From: Actinomycetota bacterium
GTDB lineage: Bacteria; Actinomycetota; Thermoleophilia; Gaiellales; Gaiellaceae
NCBI GenBank assembly: GCA_005885565.1
Contig: VAXK01000114.1
Coordinates: forward strand, 1 to 7,057
Direction: 5' to 3'
Length of the DNA: 7,057 nucleotides
Each line of letters begins with the position of its first letter. Within the stretch, counting starts at the first letter, position 1. The position numbers and the translations under genes are program-made. A model generated the notes under the pieces. It saw only the letters and a list, made by a program, of their open reading frames with translations, was not told where the DNA came from and made no database searches. Positions 6,002-7,057 of this stretch are shown here, piece by piece.

Positions 6002-6120
6002 ATCCGCTGACGAAGGCTCGCCTGATCTGGATCGCTGTCGTCGCGTGCCTCCTCGCCTTTTACCTCGGCGGTGTCGTCGGCCCCTTGAAGCCGATGAACT
6101 TCGCCGACGGTAGCGGGTAG
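5998..6120 (+). CDS. Micropeptide with hydrophobic segment, directly downstream of the HTH-TPR regulator
   Basis: A 40-residue ORF from GTG 5998, or 37 residues from the in-frame CTG at 6007, which the position of the Shine-Dalgarno sequence favours. Counting from the GTG, the N-terminus carries Lys6 and Arg8, then an uncharged hydrophobic stretch from Leu9 to about Val27 (LIWIAVVACLLAFYL then GGVVG), then a short tail PLKPMNFADGSG (29-40). This is the shape of a signal peptide with a small cargo or of a single-pass membrane peptide, N-terminus inside. The tight spacing (13 or 22 bp) implies one transcript with the regulator. In RRNPP systems a pro-peptide gene of about 40-50 codons lies in this place and its C-terminal 5-10 residues become the signal. 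I infer that role as possible. Alternatives are a small membrane protein of other function or a non-functional ORF. It is short enough to be missed by gene callers. Confidence 0.6.
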   Translation: MNPLTKARLIWIAVVACLLAFYLGGVVGPLKPMNFADGSG

Positions 6121-6125
6121 CTCGC

Positions 6126-6131
6126 TAGAGT
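6126..6131 (+). promoter_or_regulatory. -10 box for leaderless lipoprotein gene
   Basis: TAGAGT is followed by 6 nt and the GTG at 6138, the spacing expected when transcription starts at the start codon. The GGAG at 6133-6136 is only 1 nt from the GTG, too near to act as a ribosome binding site. This suggests a promoter separate from the regulator-micropeptide transcript. No clear -35 was found. Confidence 0.45.
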
Positions 6132-6137
6132 CGGAGC

Positions 6138-7016
6138 GTGCGCAGGGCGCTCGCGGCTGCTCTCGCCGTGCTCGTGCTCGGCGGCTGCGCCTCGTCCTCG
6201 AAGCCGCACGGTTCCACGTCCGGCTCGCCTCGCGGCAGCCTCGACGCGTTTTGGCATGCCGGCGGTGAGAGCGTCGGCCTGATCAGCGGCACGTTCGACT
6301 ACGCCCCGGGCGACGTCCGCGTCTCCTTCCTCGTCGTCCGGCACGACGGGCGGCAGGTCGACGCGCCGCGCGCGTTGGTGCACATGGCGCGCTCCCTCGC
6401 GGCGCGACCGTTCGAGCGGGCGTGGGCGAGGCTCGAGCGTGTCGGCCCGACCCCGATCTTCGTCGCGCACCTGACGATCCGCCGGCCCGGCCGCTACTGG
6501 ATCGTCGCGGCGCCCACCGGCAGCCGCGTCCGCGGGCTGGGAACGCTCGACGTGCAGGCGGCCTCGCAGTCACCGGCCGTCGGGGCGAAGGCCGTTCCCT
6601 CGCGGACGCCGACGATCGCGAGCACGCACGGCGACTTCGCCGAGCTGACGACGAGGACGCCGCCCGACAAGGGGCTCCTCCGCTACTCCGTAGCGGGCTC
6701 GATCGCCGCGCACAAGCCGTTCGTGGTCGTGTTCGCGACGCCGAAGTTCTGCACCAGCCGCACGTGCGGCCCCGTCGTCGACGTCGTCGACGCCGTGCGC
6801 AGGCGCTTCCGGCACACCACCGTTCGGTTCATCCACGTCGAGGTGTACCGGCGCAACAACCCGACGCTCGGGCTGAACGTCTTCATGCGCCGGTGGCGGC
6901 TGCCGGGCGAGCCGTGGACGTTCCTCGTCGGCGCCGACGGGAGGATCAAGGCGAAGTTCGCCGGGCCTCTCTCAGTCGGCGAGCTCGCCGCGGCGCTCCG
7001 CCGGACGCTTCTCTAG
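6138..7016 (+). CDS. Lipoprotein with C-terminal thioredoxin-like domain
   Basis: A 292-residue exported protein. The N-terminus is a lipoprotein signal peptide: Arg2-Arg3, a hydrophobic run and lipobox LGGC, so Cys17 should be lipidated and the protein anchored outside the membrane. A low-complexity Ser/Gly/Pro linker follows (18-34). Residues about 45-140 look like a beta-sandwich domain ending in LTIRRPGRYWIVAAPTG. After a second linker, residues about 165-292 read as a thioredoxin fold: KPFVVVFATPKFC (193-205), a cysteine pair Cys205 and Cys210, a later VRFIHVEVY strand, and PWTFLVGADGRIKAKFAG (259-276), with Pro259 in the place of the cis-proline. The cysteines are separated by four residues (CTSRTC) rather than the usual two, so redox activity is uncertain. 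A role in handling thiols or metal outside the cell is possible. The GTG start is supported by the -10 box and the signal peptide. Confidence 0.88.
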   Translation: MRRALAAALAVLVLGGCASSSKPHGSTSGSPRGSLDAFWHAGGESVGLISGTFDYAPGDVRVSFLVVRHDGRQVDAPRALVHMARSLAARPFERAWARLERVGPTPIFVAHLTIRRPGRYWIVAAPTGSRVRGLGTLDVQAASQSPAVGAKAVPSRTPTIASTHGDFAELTTRTPPDKGLLRYSVAGSIAAHKPFVVVFATPKFCTSRTCGPVVDVVDAVRRRFRHTTVRFIHVEVYRRNNPTLGLNVFMRRWRLPGEPWTFLVGADGRIKAKFAGPLSVGELAAALRRTLL

Positions 7017-7057
7017 CGCGCGCGCACCGTCACCCGCACGCTCTCGGCTGGCTGGTA
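7013..7057 (-). CDS. Possible 3' end of a converging gene (partial)
   Basis: Read on the minus strand, the window's right edge gives YQPAESVRVTVRAR and then a TAG stop (7015-7013). The alternating pattern would suit a C-terminal beta strand. Its stop would overlap the stop of the lipoprotein gene in the 4-bp sequence CTAG, a compact convergent arrangement. Only 14 codons are visible, so this is a suggestion; the rest lies outside the window. Confidence 0.3.
   Translation of the reverse strand, partial: YQPAESVRVTVRAR

Noticed and set aside
6037..6048. Lipobox-like VVAC inside the micropeptide
   Set aside because: It matches the loose lipobox pattern, but the hydrophobic part before the Cys is only about eight residues and the hydrophobic stretch continues after it, so lipoprotein processing is unlikely.

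Overview
The window reads as chromosomal DNA from a very GC-rich bacterium, most likely an actinobacterium. The evidence is strong G/C preference at third codon positions, many GTG starts, several starts that look leaderless (a TANNNT-type -10 box only 6-7 nt upstream of the start codon), and one start with an exact Shine-Dalgarno sequence. The gene families and general look recall the Thermoleophilia/Gaiellales lineage. That placement is an impression, not a result. No insertion sequence, phage gene, CRISPR array, rRNA or convincing tRNA was seen.

Layout. (1) 1-2256, minus strand: an acyl-CoA synthetase of the acetyl/acetoacetyl-CoA synthetase group. Its 3' end overlaps by 11 bp the start of a short-chain dehydrogenase/reductase (SDR) that runs off the left edge. 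The overlap and a strong internal ribosome binding site indicate one operon. (2) 2257-2297: a 41-bp divergent intergenic region. (3) 2298-3737, plus strand: a 14-helix DHA2-type MFS exporter. Together these three genes could activate and reduce a small carboxylic acid and export an acid or related toxic compound; this link is inferred from position only. (4) 3807-4172: a small hypothetical gene. (5) 4173-4637: a 465-bp region without a credible gene, holding a dense run of perfect inverted repeats, a 16-bp tandem duplication, a possible folded RNA segment and, near the next gene, repeated GTCAA/TTGAC motifs. (6) 4638-5984: a regulator made of an N-terminal XRE-type helix-turn-helix and about eight or nine tetratricopeptide (TPR) repeats. 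(7) 5998-6120: directly behind it, a 37-40 residue ORF behind the sequence AAGGAGGTGA, encoding a basic N-terminus, one hydrophobic segment and a short polar tail. (8) 6138-7016: a lipoprotein with a C-terminal thioredoxin-like domain. (9) 7013-7057: possible last codons of a converging minus-strand gene.

The most interesting unit is regulator plus micropeptide (4638-6120). An HTH-TPR protein followed at once by a tiny secreted-looking peptide gene is the layout of the RRNPP peptide quorum-sensing systems (PlcR-PapR, NprR-NprX, AimR-AimP), which are known from Firmicutes and their phages. The structured 465-bp leader region and operator-like repeats upstream suggest tight control. This is a hypothesis from architecture; nothing in the window proves that the peptide is exported, processed or bound by the regulator.
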